Shown here piece after piece: positions 21,124 to 31,305 of a stretch of 32,641 nt of DNA. The DNA is from Ascoidea tarda (nom. inval.). Its lineage: Eukaryota > Ascomycota > Saccharomycetes > Ascoideales > Ascoideaceae. The notes under the pieces are model-generated. The model made no database searches and was not told where the DNA came from. It saw only the letters and a program-made list of their open reading frames with translations. The stretch is taken from NCBI GenBank assembly GCA_030560485.1, contig JAKTTS010000126.1:1-32641 (forward strand), written 5' to 3'. The translations under genes were made by a program, and so were the position numbers. Within the stretch, counting starts at the first letter, position 1, and every line of letters begins with the position of its first letter.

Positions 21124-21348
21124 AGCAGTCCTGTCTTTTTATTGGCTGAGAGTTGTCTGCAAATCACTATTGTGAGCTAAAATTTCTGAGATAGAAAATT
21201 AAAAAGAAAATCAAGAAAAGGACACTGGGAAAAACATACAATAAAATGAGACAAAAAAATACCTTTTAGATTGGTTTTGAAAGCTAAATTTAACAACTAC
21301 TCTTAAGTTTTAGACTCAAGCAATGTTCTTGCTCTTATTCAGTTCAGT

Positions 21349-23052
21349 TCAGTTCAATTCCATCTTATCCAGCTTACGACTGATCATATCCGGCAAGGAT
21401 CTCTCTTTCTTTTGAATAAAATGATCTTCGTTTTCCATCTCTTGTTTCCGATGCTTTGATAACTCCTTAGATCTTTTGATATTGAATCCGTTTGTTAATA
21501 TATCTTGACACTCGCCTAACTGCAAACCTGACAATTCTGGATACAAAAAGTACACGAATACAAGTGACAAAAGTGAAACACCTGCAAAGAACGCAAATGT
21601 GCCTGTTGGTGTTATTCTGTCTAGCATTGTTAAGAAGGTTGAGGAAATGGTCAATGATCCAGCCCAATTCACTGTTGTTGAAAGCGCTGTTCCCACTCCT
21701 CGAACTGATTGGGGAAATAGTTCTGATTGCTGCCAGGGAACGTTTCCAATACCTATAGCATACGATGCTGCAAACCAAATCATACTCATAATGATAACAA
21801 TGGCCCACCCTGTAATCTCTGTATCTTCATTCAACAATACATCATGATCCTCAAATGTAATGTTCATAAAATGAAACGCAGTTGTACATAGTGTTAACGA
21901 TAGTATCATCATGAGTAATCCGATTAGTAGAATCTTTCGTCTTCCCACTCTGTCAATAACGAAAAATGCTATTAACGTGAAGAGAAAATTCGTACCAGAA
22001 ATTATGATCGAAACTGCCGTTGAATTCTTGAATCCAACTGTCTCAAATATTGTTCCACTAAAATACATCAATGAATTCCATCCCGTGAACTGCTGGAAAC
22101 CCTGTAATCCACATGCCAATATCAATGCTCGCAAATTCGAAGGAACTAAATGAATCTCTCGAACCGCATTCCAACTCTTGATCCAAATATTATCCCCAGG
22201 AATGGTATCGTTTAGTCCGTCAAATTCTTCAATTTTTGCCTCGATTGATTTGCTTGTAGCACTTCTGTGTGTCTTTGATATCACCTCTCTAGCCTTCTCA
22301 TAATTGCCTTTCATAACATAGTACCTTGGGGTATCTGAAAGAAAGATAACAAGACAAAACTGAATCACTGTTGGAACTAGCGATAGCCCAACCAATATCC
22401 GCCATCCATTATAAACATTTGTTACTCCTGCTCCGATTCCATACGCCACAAGATGTCCCCCAGTTATTGCCAAAACATTTATAATTACCAATCGTCCTCG
22501 AAATCGAGATGGTGCCAACTCCGAAATATACAATGGTGCTATCAATGACCCAAACCCTACTCCGATACCCATAACAAATCTGCCTCCGATCATGGTTCAA
22601 ACCGTATGGGCTGCACATTGAATAACAGCACCAGCGATAAACATCACATTTGAAAACAAGATAACAGGTTTTCTACCAAATAAATCAGCAATAGAGCCAG
22701 CAAAAAGTGCACCTATTAATGCGCCCAATGAGGTGGCTGCTGTTATTAATTCCTTTTGGCTATATGTCAAGGCTTTATTGTCCAAATCAGTACCAATAGC
22801 AACCAACGCAGATGAAATATACCCTGTGTCATAGCCAAACATAAACCCGGATATCGAGGCAACAAATGTTAATGTAATAACTAATGGTGAAGGTTTAGTG
22901 AATTCAAATGACATTAATATAGATGTGTTATCATCCGTGTTTACACCCATTGCTTGTTCTTGAATTTCTTGTTCTTGAGTTTCTTGGTTACTATCATTAT
23001 TGTCGTTTTTTGGCGCGTCTTGAGTGCTGCCGATTTCTTTCATTTTTTTCAT
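21349..23052 (-). CDS. ITR1: myo-Inositol transporter (Itr1/Itr2 type), frame interrupted by one TGA
   Basis: A major-facilitator sugar porter that imports myo-inositol with protons across the plasma membrane. The first part (23052-22600) carries [19 protein letters not shown] and SIADLFGRK. The second (22596-21349) carries [46 protein letters not shown] and PWQQSELFP, then ends [17 protein letters not shown]. All match yeast Itr1 closely, and total length (567 sense positions against 584) fits. The two parts share one frame and are separated only by a TGA at 22597-22599, where Itr1 has Trp (AHTFWQM). If real, the TGA truncates the protein after about 151 residues and the gene is a fresh pseudogene. 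The other 566 codons look fully conserved. A sequencing error, polymorphism or rare readthrough are the alternatives. Confidence 0.88.
22597..22599 (-). other. In-frame TGA at a conserved Trp position of ITR1
   Basis: The minus strand reads CAT ACG GTT TGA ACC ATG ATC. One G-to-A change from TGG explains it. The gene's own stop (21349-21351) and those of NAB3, eIF4G and SIN4 are also TGA, so TGA is a stop in this genome. Confidence 0.85.
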
Positions 23053-23146
23053 TTGGGTTTATTGTTCGATAAACGAAATAGTGAAAAGGCAATATCAATA
23101 TCAAACTTATTCCAAAAAAACAATACACAATCAACAACAAATCTTC

Positions 23147-23168
23147 AAGGGATATCGAAGGGATATCG
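23147..23168. repeat. 11-bp perfect tandem repeat upstream of ITR1
   Basis: AAGGGATATCG occurs twice head to tail, about 100 bp upstream of the transporter's ATG and 5 bp before the CATGTG element. Confidence 0.9.
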
Positions 23169-23172
23169 CATA

Positions 23173-23179
23173 CATGTGA
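23173..23179. promoter_or_regulatory. Candidate UAS-INO (Ino2/Ino4) E-box, CATGTGA
   Basis: CATGTGA matches the first seven bases of the yeast inositol-response element CATGTGAAAT; the last three positions differ (GCA). It is 121 bp upstream of the ITR1 start. In S. cerevisiae ITR1 is induced through this element when inositol is scarce. A 7-base match alone is weak; position and gene identity raise it. Confidence 0.4.
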
Positions 23180-24916
23180 GCAAAAAGTTACTTTATGAAA
23201 AATCATACGTAGCTACCCATCTGAGTAACTGCGTTTTCAAACAGTGGGCAAAAAAATAATCCGAAGTGGTAATTTTTACAAACGGTTGCGGTTCCATCGT
23301 CTGATTTAAAACCTCATTTAGAAATCTATTAGAGAATGAGTATGGCCCACTGGTTCGATACTGTGAAGTGCTTTTCCAAAATTTTACAATTTCCTTTATC
23401 TCCAGTATTCCATCACATTTCCTCGCAGAATCCTTGCAGAATCATCTCAGATAGCTCAGCAAAAAAGCTGCTACCCAGTTCGGATTAACTACTGAAACCA
23501 CAAGCTTTTCGACCTAGATTTATCCATACCGGACTACCTCGGATATCAGCTGACATGGTATTTTTCTGTATCTTTTTAGTTGCCAAAATAAGCTGGAAAA
23601 AACGAACTCAAGAAGCAATTTCAGAAGCAGTTTGAAAAGAGATCCAAGAAGCACTTGAAGAAGGAACTTTGGAACAAGAATCCCTTCAGACAAAGAAGCT
23701 TACGTACCGAAATAAGAACCAGAAACGAAATGACAGTCTAAGAGAGCTATCGCTCAAAAGACGTAATAGTGCACATACTTAAACTACGGGTAATGCATAA
23801 ATACCAAACTTCAGAGAACTTACAAGTTTTGCAATTAATCTTTTGCCAATACTTGAGCATAGTTGGATCTTCAACACTGTTGCGCTCGTGATTACTCCAA
23901 CTTGTCCATGTTTTAGTCGCTCTGGCTGGCCCTGTACTATCCTATCGCTCGCACTAGTTTCATGTCAGCAAAGTAAGGATACAACGATGGAACCTACACT
24001 TCCACTCTAAATTGTGCTTGAAAGAGCCCTTTAATGAGGCACACGTCTCACTGGCTGCTTTGTGAATGCTGTTCGTGATTACCCAAAACAGAAGTAGCCT
24101 CGTTCCACACTCACAGAGCCATTTCGGGAACAATTGTGACCAGAGCCACAGTGTTGGCTGCTGCTATAGAATGCACATCACTGCACTACGCACTGTAGCG
24201 CTGTTGACAGTGAGATAGCGCGTACTCAGGCGTTGGCATGCTTAGGAAACGTGCTCCAGCTTCGTGGTCTGCTCCCAATCATTCTAAGAGGGTTTTTTTC
24301 TTTATGTCTAATGATTTATTCCTTTGAAGAGGACGAATGGCTTAACGAGGATAACATTTAAGCTTACTACGTTATAACTGTTGAATAACCTGAATATTGT
24401 ATTATTCGTTCATGCTCCACAACAAATCACATCCAACTCCACCTTCAATTTGCTGTCTCTGATACTGCTGCAATCATTTTCGCCCACACAAGACATTTAT
24501 ATTTATATTTATATTGTTAAAATCCAAATCCTCAAGCATATCAGCAAAGGGAAAAACAAAACAAAAAAACTAATCCACTGGAAACACCACTGATTATATT
24601 CTTTTGACTAAAATAGCGAAATCAAAGGCACTGCTGAAGTTCTTTCGGTTCCAGCATACTCATATATCCTAACTGCAGTACCATCAGTCAAAATATATGC
24701 TAAAGAGTAAAATATTTACCTGTTTCTATCTGGTTATTGTTCATAAATAACAATAAACTTCAGTTCAATCTAATCTAATCTTATCAACTCTTATCAACTC
24801 TAACCAAATCTAATCAAGTTTGATCAAATCCAATAGATAATTTTTGGGTCTGGTTCTTTGAATTTCATGTTTGATTGTATCGTTATTTCCATCTAATTTA
24901 GTCAATATTTTGTAAA

Positions 24917-27900
24917 ATGAGTTCATTAAATATCAATTCAACCTCAGATTCCTCAAATGACTCTTCCATATCCCCAATTTTGCCTATGTCAACTACTCCT
25001 ATAATAAAAACATCATCAAAAAAGAGAAAACAGATCCCTAACGAAAAGAGAAAAAGAGCTCTATTCAGCTGTGATCGTTGCAAGAAAAAAAAGATAAAAT
25101 GTATAAGATATTCAAACAACAACTCCAATAACAACAGCTCGACCGATATCCTCAATTCTGAAAACATCTCCTTTGATAACAAAACTCCATGCTTGAACTG
25201 TCAAAATATCGGCGAAGTTTGTATAACTCAAATCCCTAGAAAAAAAAGGGTCTATGGTAATATAGAAAACTTGGGCTTTCACTACGAGATTTTGCTTTGT
25301 TTAATCAACGGGTTATATCCCAATATTGATATCAACAATATCAATCTATTGCTAAAATTAGGCAACTCTCTAAAAATTAAAATGCCATCTCCCTACCACT
25401 ATTTCAAAGAATTAAACAACAATAAAAAAAAGAAATCAAATAATGATCAAACAATCTCAATTTTAAGTAATAAATTATTTGAAGTCATCAAACACAATGG
25501 AATAAAAGCAAATAATTTTGATAAAGCTAAAATAATAGATAACGAAATATCTCCTCAGTTTTTAACTCCAACTCAATTCGATAACGAAATTGAAATCCCA
25601 AACATCATCAAACCCTTTTTTGAAAACGATTTTAGCGAATTTGGCAACCAACTCAACAACAACAACATAAATAAAATCGATAATAATAAACTCCATGACA
25701 AAACCATACTTCAGAATCAAATAGACAATGACATTGATATTGACAGCAATAACGAAAACAACGATCATGAACTTGAACATAGAAATGATCCTGAACACGA
25801 AAATTACTACGAGAAAGAGCAAGAGCAAGATCAGGATGATAGAATTGACATAATACTGAATATTTCCCTGAATGATCTGAAAAGATTAATTCAAAATCAA
25901 ACACTGAACAATCAAGAAAAATTGCCCAATAAACAACAAACCGATAACAAATCTGAAAACAATTCCGAAAACAGATTAATCAAACTTGAAAATAAATCCT
26001 TCAAATCATTTGATACATCGAAACTCAGTGAAGACTATGGAATTGAAAGACTAGTTTATGATGACCAGGGAAGACCTCATTACATTGGATCTGCTGGCAC
26101 TCCTGCTCTATTAAATGGCTTGTGTAACTTGATCTTAAAACAAAGCTCAAAATCAAGACTATCAATGAATAAAAACAAATTCAGAACTATTCATAGTGCC
26201 CATGATTTCTCAAGCTTGCTCAGTAAAAACGTCAACCAAAAAGAAATTAAAGCCATCACTAATAGCATTAACAGCAGCAAAGTTAATGATCCTCTCAACG
26301 ACCTGAATCAAGAAAATCGTCTTTTTATAATAAATGAACCTATCTCTGGACCACTTTTAAATCCTGTTCATAAAAACAATAAAGTTAATAACAATGCTTC
26401 AAATGATATATCCAAAACTTTTAAGAAATCAGGGGGCACTTTGGAAGAGTTTGTCACAACAAATTTTAAAGAATACCCATCAGAAGCATTGAATAATCTT
26501 CAATCAAATGTGATGCTATCTCCATTTCAAACTACAAGCAATATCAGAATCAATCCAGACAGATTCCCATTATTCAATGCAATTAAAAGAGAGGAAGCAG
26601 ACTTTTATGTTAAAAACTTTTTTGATAAAGTTCATCCATACTATTTCGCATTTTGCAAACCCATTTTCCATGAGAGATACGAACAATTTTGGCTTGAAAT
26701 TGATGAGTGCAATAAAGAAGATTACTATATTCATTGTATCAAGAACAACATATCATTGCCTAAGGACTTTCAGCAGAATAAAAATAAGTTTAGGCCTAGA
26801 TTATCTGGCGGTTGGATTTGTTGTATATATTTGGTTTGGCTATTGGGCTTAAGATTTGCTAAATATCCCAATGGTAAGTTAAGTGACGAGTTAATCTACA
26901 AGTACATCACCATCATTAAACTATCGTTGCCAGATATTGTGCTAACACCGACATTGATCGGTGTGAGGTTGCTTTACTTGTTTTCTGTCTACTTGTATTC
27001 AATTAAAAATAGAGACTCGTCATGGATCTTGGTTGGATTAGCCTGTCGTCAAGCATTATCATTAGGTTTGCACAGACAGTCGGGTGTAAATGGCTTTACT
27101 TCAAAGAGAGCAATCACTGTTAGGAAACAATTATGGTGGACTGTTTATAAGTACGAGATGATTTTATGTACAACATTTGGTAGACCATCGACTATTAATG
27201 AAGAGGAAATCAATATAGACTATCCATCAGATGCATCTATAATGGGTGTGGATCAGGACTTTGCTGATTTTTTTGTTGAAAGTGTGAAATTGTCAAGAAT
27301 ATTAAGCTCGATCCTAGATTTTAGAAAATTGTTATACAATGGTGCTACTGTGAAGTCAAAAGATATTTTGGATAACTCTCCTTTGTCATTGTCTAATGTT
27401 GAGAAAACATTGGAAATAAGGAAAAAGTTGGAAGATTTTCTTAATGGTCTTGCAGCAAAAAACTTGGACATTGAAACGATTTTGAAAGACTTGGAAGATA
27501 GATTAAATGCTGCCAGCCCAAATGAACGTGAAAATGTATTGGTTGAAACTAGATTCAAGATAAAACTTCATATGCAATATAACTCATATGTGATAAACTT
27601 GACATTGCCATTTGTTTTATATATTGTGCATATGACCATTTCAAGTTCAATAACATTAAAGGAGTTTGATGAATCTATAACTAAAATCATTCACAGTGCA
27701 TTGAAATCATCCATTATGGTGTCGGAACTTTTGGACATATTAAATGGATTAGACCAAGTTGATGGCACATTATATTTGGATATATTTTATGGATATTGTG
27801 CAGTAATGGCGTTAATCCCCTTTTTCATTTATCTATCACCAAATAACGACCATAAGAGGAGCAAAAAGAGCAAAAATGGCATAGACAGCAATTTTGATAA

Positions 27901-30538
27901 TGATATTGGTAACAGCAAAGCTCGCGAGGACTTTTCAAGACAGAAAGTCAACAAAAGTTTTAAAATAGAGGGTAAAGTGATTGATAAAGGATTTGTTTTA
28001 TCATCAATCAATAAAATACGAAAAGCAATGAAAAGAAATACTAGGAAAATCGATGGATCCATGAGAAAGGTGTATGAAGTTTGCGAGAGTTTATTAAAGG
28101 AGGTAGGTCTTTTGGAAGTTTTGGAGAAGAAATTTGACAAGGGGAAACCTAAAAAGAAGTTACCAGGAGAAAAATATGACTTTTCACTAAGTTTTTACTC
28201 CATGGCCCATACTATAACACCAAAGGATAGCAATGTCAAATCTTCAGAAATTGCTCAAACAAACCGAATAAACAATGTTGATTTGAGTGAAAATAAGAAC
28301 CATAATACGAATGATAATGATGATGTTAATGTTAATAATAATGATAATAGTAATGATAATATTAATGATAATGATAATGATAATGATAATGATAATGATA
28401 ATGATAATGATAGTGATAATGATAATGATAATGATAATGATAATGATAATAGTAATAACGAGAAAAACAAAATTCAAAATAAAAACAGTATAAAAAATGA
28501 GATTAAAATTGTGAATAATCAAGAACATATTTCCGAATTGAGTGATTGGAAAGAAAGTCACAGTGTTGATAATAAAAACACAAAAGTCGATAATTTGAAT
28601 GACAAAAAAATGAGTGATAATTCGAATGAAATTGATGCTATTATCGATGTTAATAATAATATAAATAACATTGCAAATAATTTTGGTTATAATAAAAAGG
28701 ATGAAAATTATAAAAATGAATTCAATGTTTTAAATGGAATAGATCAGAATAAAGACAATAATACTATAAATCTTCCAAAGGCGTTTACTAGAAATTTTGA
28801 TAACAGTTATAGCAATGATAACAATATTGGAAATAGCAATAATAACAATTTTAATAATAATGATGTCAATGCTAATGTTAGTGTTAATATTAACGCCAAT
28901 GCCAATTCCAATAATGGTATTAATCAAAATCCAATTGAAAATAATAATATAAATCCAGTAATGAGTGGACCATTGAATAATGGCAGAAATAACCGAAATA
29001 ATAACATAATTTTAAACAGCGCAAACAATCAGCAAAATAATAGTAATAGTAATAGTAATAGCAATAGTAATAATAATAACTATAGAAATTTAAACGGTGG
29101 ATTTAGTTTATCTTCGGCATCATTAAATAGTGGTGTTAGTAGTAATGGTAATACCAATGGAATGATATCAAATAATAATGGTTTAGCTAGAAATGTGAAT
29201 AATTATGTAAGCTCGAATGGAAATTCTAATGGAAATAATTATAGAAATAATAATGAGAATAATTACGGGAACAATTATGGACATAATTTTGGAAATACAA
29301 ATGAAAATAATAATGAAAATAGCAATATTAATTTTTATTTTGATAGATTTTTGTTTAAACGAAATGAGCCACAAGCAGTTGATTTGATGTATTATAGTAG
29401 CGAGTACCAAGATCTGCCGGATAAGATGAGTGTGTGTGATAATGGCAATATCAATAACAATAATAGTAATAGTAATAGTAATAGTACTAGTAATGGTAAT
29501 AGTAATGGTAATGGTAATGGTAATGGTAATTTATTGAATTTCAACTCCAGTGGAGTTTCAAATTATTCAAATAACAGTAACAATAACAATGGTAATAGTA
29601 ATGGCGATAGTGGTGATAATGGTATGGGGAGTTTTAACAGTAATAATAACTCTAGTCCAAATAGTAATTTGAATTCATATTCAGTTTATATGACACCTGA
29701 TAATCCAAATCAGAATGGGAATCAGAATTTGAATCAAAGCAATAATGTTAATAATAATAGTAATAATAGTAATAATAGTAATAATAATTTAAGTGGAAAT
29801 GGAAGTAATAGTAATGGAAACAATACAGTTGAATCATGCAGAATGTATAATTCATTATCTGAGAGTATTAATTATAACGAAATCGAGCCGGAGATTACGT
29901 TAAATCATGAGATGATTGATTCGTTTTTCCAAACAGCAAATGATACGTTGTTTAATATATCAAATAATTTCGGAAATTCCAGTTTTATACCCAACTATGT
30001 TAATAATAGTTATAGCAATAATAGTAATAACAATCAAAATAATAACATTAATCAAAATAGCAACAGCAGCAATAATAATAATAACAATAATAGATATGGT
30101 CAACAAAATTTCAACAACCGGTTTAATAATTATGGGAATATGAATTTCACAAATGATAATACTAATAGTAATACTACTAATAATAACAGTAGCAGCACCA
30201 GTATTAGTAATATGAATTATAATAATGACATTCCTATAAACTACAATAACCAAATGAACAATGTGAATAATGTTAATGGCAATACCAATCACAATTATAG
30301 CAATAATAACAATTATAGTAACAGTAACAGTAACAATAACAGTAACAGTAATAATGGCAATAATAGTAATAATAATGGTAATTATAATGACAATCGAAAT
30401 ATGAATATAAGAATGAGTAATGGGAATGGGAATGACGATAATGATTATATTAATCAATTATTGAGTGAATTTTCAATTAATACCAACGATATGATGAAGT
30501 ATAACGAGCTTGAAGAGCTACAAAAGAAGATGTTTTAG
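24917..30538 (+). CDS. Zn2Cys6 zinc-cluster transcription factor with giant Asn-rich tail (1873 aa)
   Basis: A nuclear DNA-binding regulator of the fungal binuclear-cluster class, which usually binds CGG triplets. The cluster is C52-x2-C55-x6-C62-x29-C92-x2-C95-x6-C102, flanked by KKRKQIPNEKRKR, a likely nuclear signal. Then follow KKRVYGNIENLGFHYEILLC, a low-complexity linker, and ERLVYDDQGRPHYIGSAGTP near 375. The fungal-specific regulatory domain spans about 554-830, with HPYYFAFCKPIFHERYEQFW, GGWICCIYLVW, ACRQALSLGLHRQ, RKQLWWTVYKYEM and GRPSTI. From about 1110 to 1850 it is Asn-rich with an Asn-Asp block, broken by small islands such as RFLFKRNEPQAVDLMYYSS. The last residues, DMMKYNELEELQKKMF, look helical. 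I cannot name an orthologue or target set; the length is extreme for the class. Confidence 0.85.
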   Translation: MSSLNINSTSDSSNDSSISPILPMSTTPIIKTSSKKRKQIPNEKRKRALFSCDRCKKKKIKCIRYSNNNSNNNSSTDILNSENISFDNKTPCLNCQNIGEVCITQIPRKKRVYGNIENLGFHYEILLCLINGLYPNIDINNINLLLKLGNSLKIKMPSPYHYFKELNNNKKKKSNNDQTISILSNKLFEVIKHNGIKANNFDKAKIIDNEISPQFLTPTQFDNEIEIPNIIKPFFENDFSEFGNQLNNNNINKIDNNKLHDKTILQNQIDNDIDIDSNNENNDHELEHRNDPEHENYYEKEQEQDQDDRIDIILNISLNDLKRLIQNQTLNNQEKLPNKQQTDNKSENNSENRLIKLENKSFKSFDTSKLSEDYGIERLVYDDQGRPHYIGSAGTPALLNGLCNLILKQSSKSRLSMNKNKFRTIHSAHDFSSLLSKNVNQKEIKAITNSINSSKVNDPLNDLNQENRLFIINEPISGPLLNPVHKNNKVNNNASNDISKTFKKSGGTLEEFVTTNFKEYPSEALNNLQSNVMLSPFQTTSNIRINPDRFPLFNAIKREEADFYVKNFFDKVHPYYFAFCKPIFHERYEQFWLEIDECNKEDYYIHCIKNNISLPKDFQQNKNKFRPRLSGGWICCIYLVWLLGLRFAKYPNGKLSDELIYKYITIIKLSLPDIVLTPTLIGVRLLYLFSVYLYSIKNRDSSWILVGLACRQALSLGLHRQSGVNGFTSKRAITVRKQLWWTVYKYEMILCTTFGRPSTINEEEINIDYPSDASIMGVDQDFADFFVESVKLSRILSSILDFRKLLYNGATVKSKDILDNSPLSLSNVEKTLEIRKKLEDFLNGLAAKNLDIETILKDLEDRLNAASPNERENVLVETRFKIKLHMQYNSYVINLTLPFVLYIVHMTISSSITLKEFDESITKIIHSALKSSIMVSELLDILNGLDQVDGTLYLDIFYGYCAVMALIPFFIYLSPNNDHKRSKKSKNGIDSNFDNDIGNSKAREDFSRQKVNKSFKIEGKVIDKGFVLSSINKIRKAMKRNTRKIDGSMRKVYEVCESLLKEVGLLEVLEKKFDKGKPKKKLPGEKYDFSLSFYSMAHTITPKDSNVKSSEIAQTNRINNVDLSENKNHNTNDNDDVNVNNNDNSNDNINDNDNDNDNDNDNDNDSDNDNDNDNDNDNSNNEKNKIQNKNSIKNEIKIVNNQEHISELSDWKESHSVDNKNTKVDNLNDKKMSDNSNEIDAIIDVNNNINNIANNFGYNKKDENYKNEFNVLNGIDQNKDNNTINLPKAFTRNFDNSYSNDNNIGNSNNNNFNNNDVNANVSVNINANANSNNGINQNPIENNNINPVMSGPLNNGRNNRNNNIILNSANNQQNNSNSNSNSNSNNNNYRNLNGGFSLSSASLNSGVSSNGNTNGMISNNNGLARNVNNYVSSNGNSNGNNYRNNNENNYGNNYGHNFGNTNENNNENSNINFYFDRFLFKRNEPQAVDLMYYSSEYQDLPDKMSVCDNGNINNNNSNSNSNSTSNGNSNGNGNGNGNLLNFNSSGVSNYSNNSNNNNGNSNGDSGDNGMGSFNSNNNSSPNSNLNSYSVYMTPDNPNQNGNQNLNQSNNVNNNSNNSNNSNNNLSGNGSNSNGNNTVESCRMYNSLSESINYNEIEPEITLNHEMIDSFFQTANDTLFNISNNFGNSSFIPNYVNNSYSNNSNNNQNNNINQNSNSSNNNNNNNRYGQQNFNNRFNNYGNMNFTNDNTNSNTTNNNSSSTSISNMNYNNDIPINYNNQMNNVNNVNGNTNHNYSNNNNYSNSNSNNNSNSNNGNNSNNNGNYNDNRNMNIRMSNGNGNDDNDYINQLLSEFSINTNDMMKYNELEELQKKMF
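28364..28450 (+). repeat. AATGAT hexanucleotide array (Asn-Asp) in the factor gene
   Basis: About 14 copies of AATGAT, with one AGTGAT variant, encode alternating Asn-Asp. Near-identity at the DNA level points to recent slippage, unlike the mixed AAC/AAT asparagine runs elsewhere. Confidence 0.92.
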
Positions 30539-31305
30539 GCAGCACAGATAACAAACAGCGCACTTGTTTAAAAAGGGGATGATGCTGTTTATTAAATTTA
30601 TTTGATAGAAAATACGAAATATTTTTTTGCTTAAGGAAATTTAGGGGATGTTTCAGGTTATTTGTAGAGCTGAGATAGTTTTTTAGTGGATGGATTTTTA
30701 TATGTTTTAGAACAGAGCATTTGTTAGATCGAAACTGGAGATCATCTCGAAGATGTCGAAAATGTCGAAGATTGTGGAGAGTCGATGAGCTCGCCAGAAA
30801 AGGAAAAAACAGAATTCCGGCCTCGAAGCCAGTTTTCGACAAAACAACGAAAACGCGAGATCTCCAAAATGCCGGCCGCTGAGCACCACCGCATCTAACA
30901 ACGCCTGCAATGCAATCACCGGCTTCCGCAGCAGTGCGCGTCCCAGGAACCCAGCAGATGCCGGACGTGTTTGTGTCCCAACGGGGCTGCGATCCAGAAC
31001 CGGAAGGGAAGGCCGTGTAGCTAAAAATAAACACGGCCTCTCGCCGCTGAAAACAGCGCGCGCTGCGCAGAAACTGCGTTCGATGACCGGTGCCAAAAAG
31101 AAAAAGCGGATGGGGTAGGAAAAGGCATATAAAAGGAATATAAAAGAAGCTCTCTGCTCTGCTTCTTCTCCTTCTTCTGTTTCTTGTTCAATTTGCCTTC
31201 TTTTGCCAACTCAATCACTACTCACCAATCCATTGAAAACAACACTCATCAGCACAAATCAACACATACAATTACAATTACAATCATAATTACGAGTACT
31301 ACACC
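30539..31305 (+). promoter_or_regulatory. Promoter of the secreted repeat protein
   Basis: 767 bp without a gene. It includes a 9-bp repeat TCGAAGATG x3 (30747-30773), a G+C-rich block (about 30810-31095) with six CCGG tetramers and a CAGCGCGCGCTG palindrome (31054-31065), and two TATAAAAG boxes (31128-31135 and 31139-31146), 160-180 bp before the ATG. A pyrimidine-rich, then A/C-rich leader follows, as in highly expressed yeast genes. Confidence 0.6.
31128..31146 (+). promoter_or_regulatory. Tandem TATA boxes
   Basis: TATAAAAG occurs twice, 11 bp apart, about 160 bp upstream of the start codon at 31306. Both match the TATAWAWR consensus of regulated yeast promoters. Confidence 0.7.

Larger units (their letters stand above)
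19933..21348 (-). promoter_or_regulatory. FCY2 promoter and inositol-transporter 3' region
   Basis: 1.4 kb without a gene. The part next to FCY2 is AT-rich with purine runs. About 20270-21130 is mixed and locally G+C-rich (20580-20780). It holds a 14-bp palindrome at 20844-20857 and an 8-bp-arm hairpin at 21103-21123. Frames here of up to 80 codons have no recognisable homology. Confidence 0.5.
23053..24916. promoter_or_regulatory. Divergent promoter region, ITR1 / zinc-cluster factor
   Basis: 1.86 kb with no gene recognised. Near ITR1 lie an 11-bp tandem repeat (23147-23168) and a CATGTGA E-box (23173). About 23880-24270 is the G+C-richer core. TATATTTATATT tracts near 24497-24515 and a run of ATCTAATC/TTATCAACTC elements (24768-24835) precede the factor's ATG. 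One stretch resembles a tRNA B box (23352-23361) but has no matching A box or acceptor stem. Confidence 0.5.

Noticed and set aside
23352-23361. GGTTCGATAC, resembling a tRNA B box
   Set aside because: No A box at the right distance, no acceptor-stem pairing and no T-run terminator follow.
28255-28561. Minus-strand Leu/Ser and Ile-rich frames
   Set aside because: They are antisense readings of the AATGAT array of the zinc-cluster gene.
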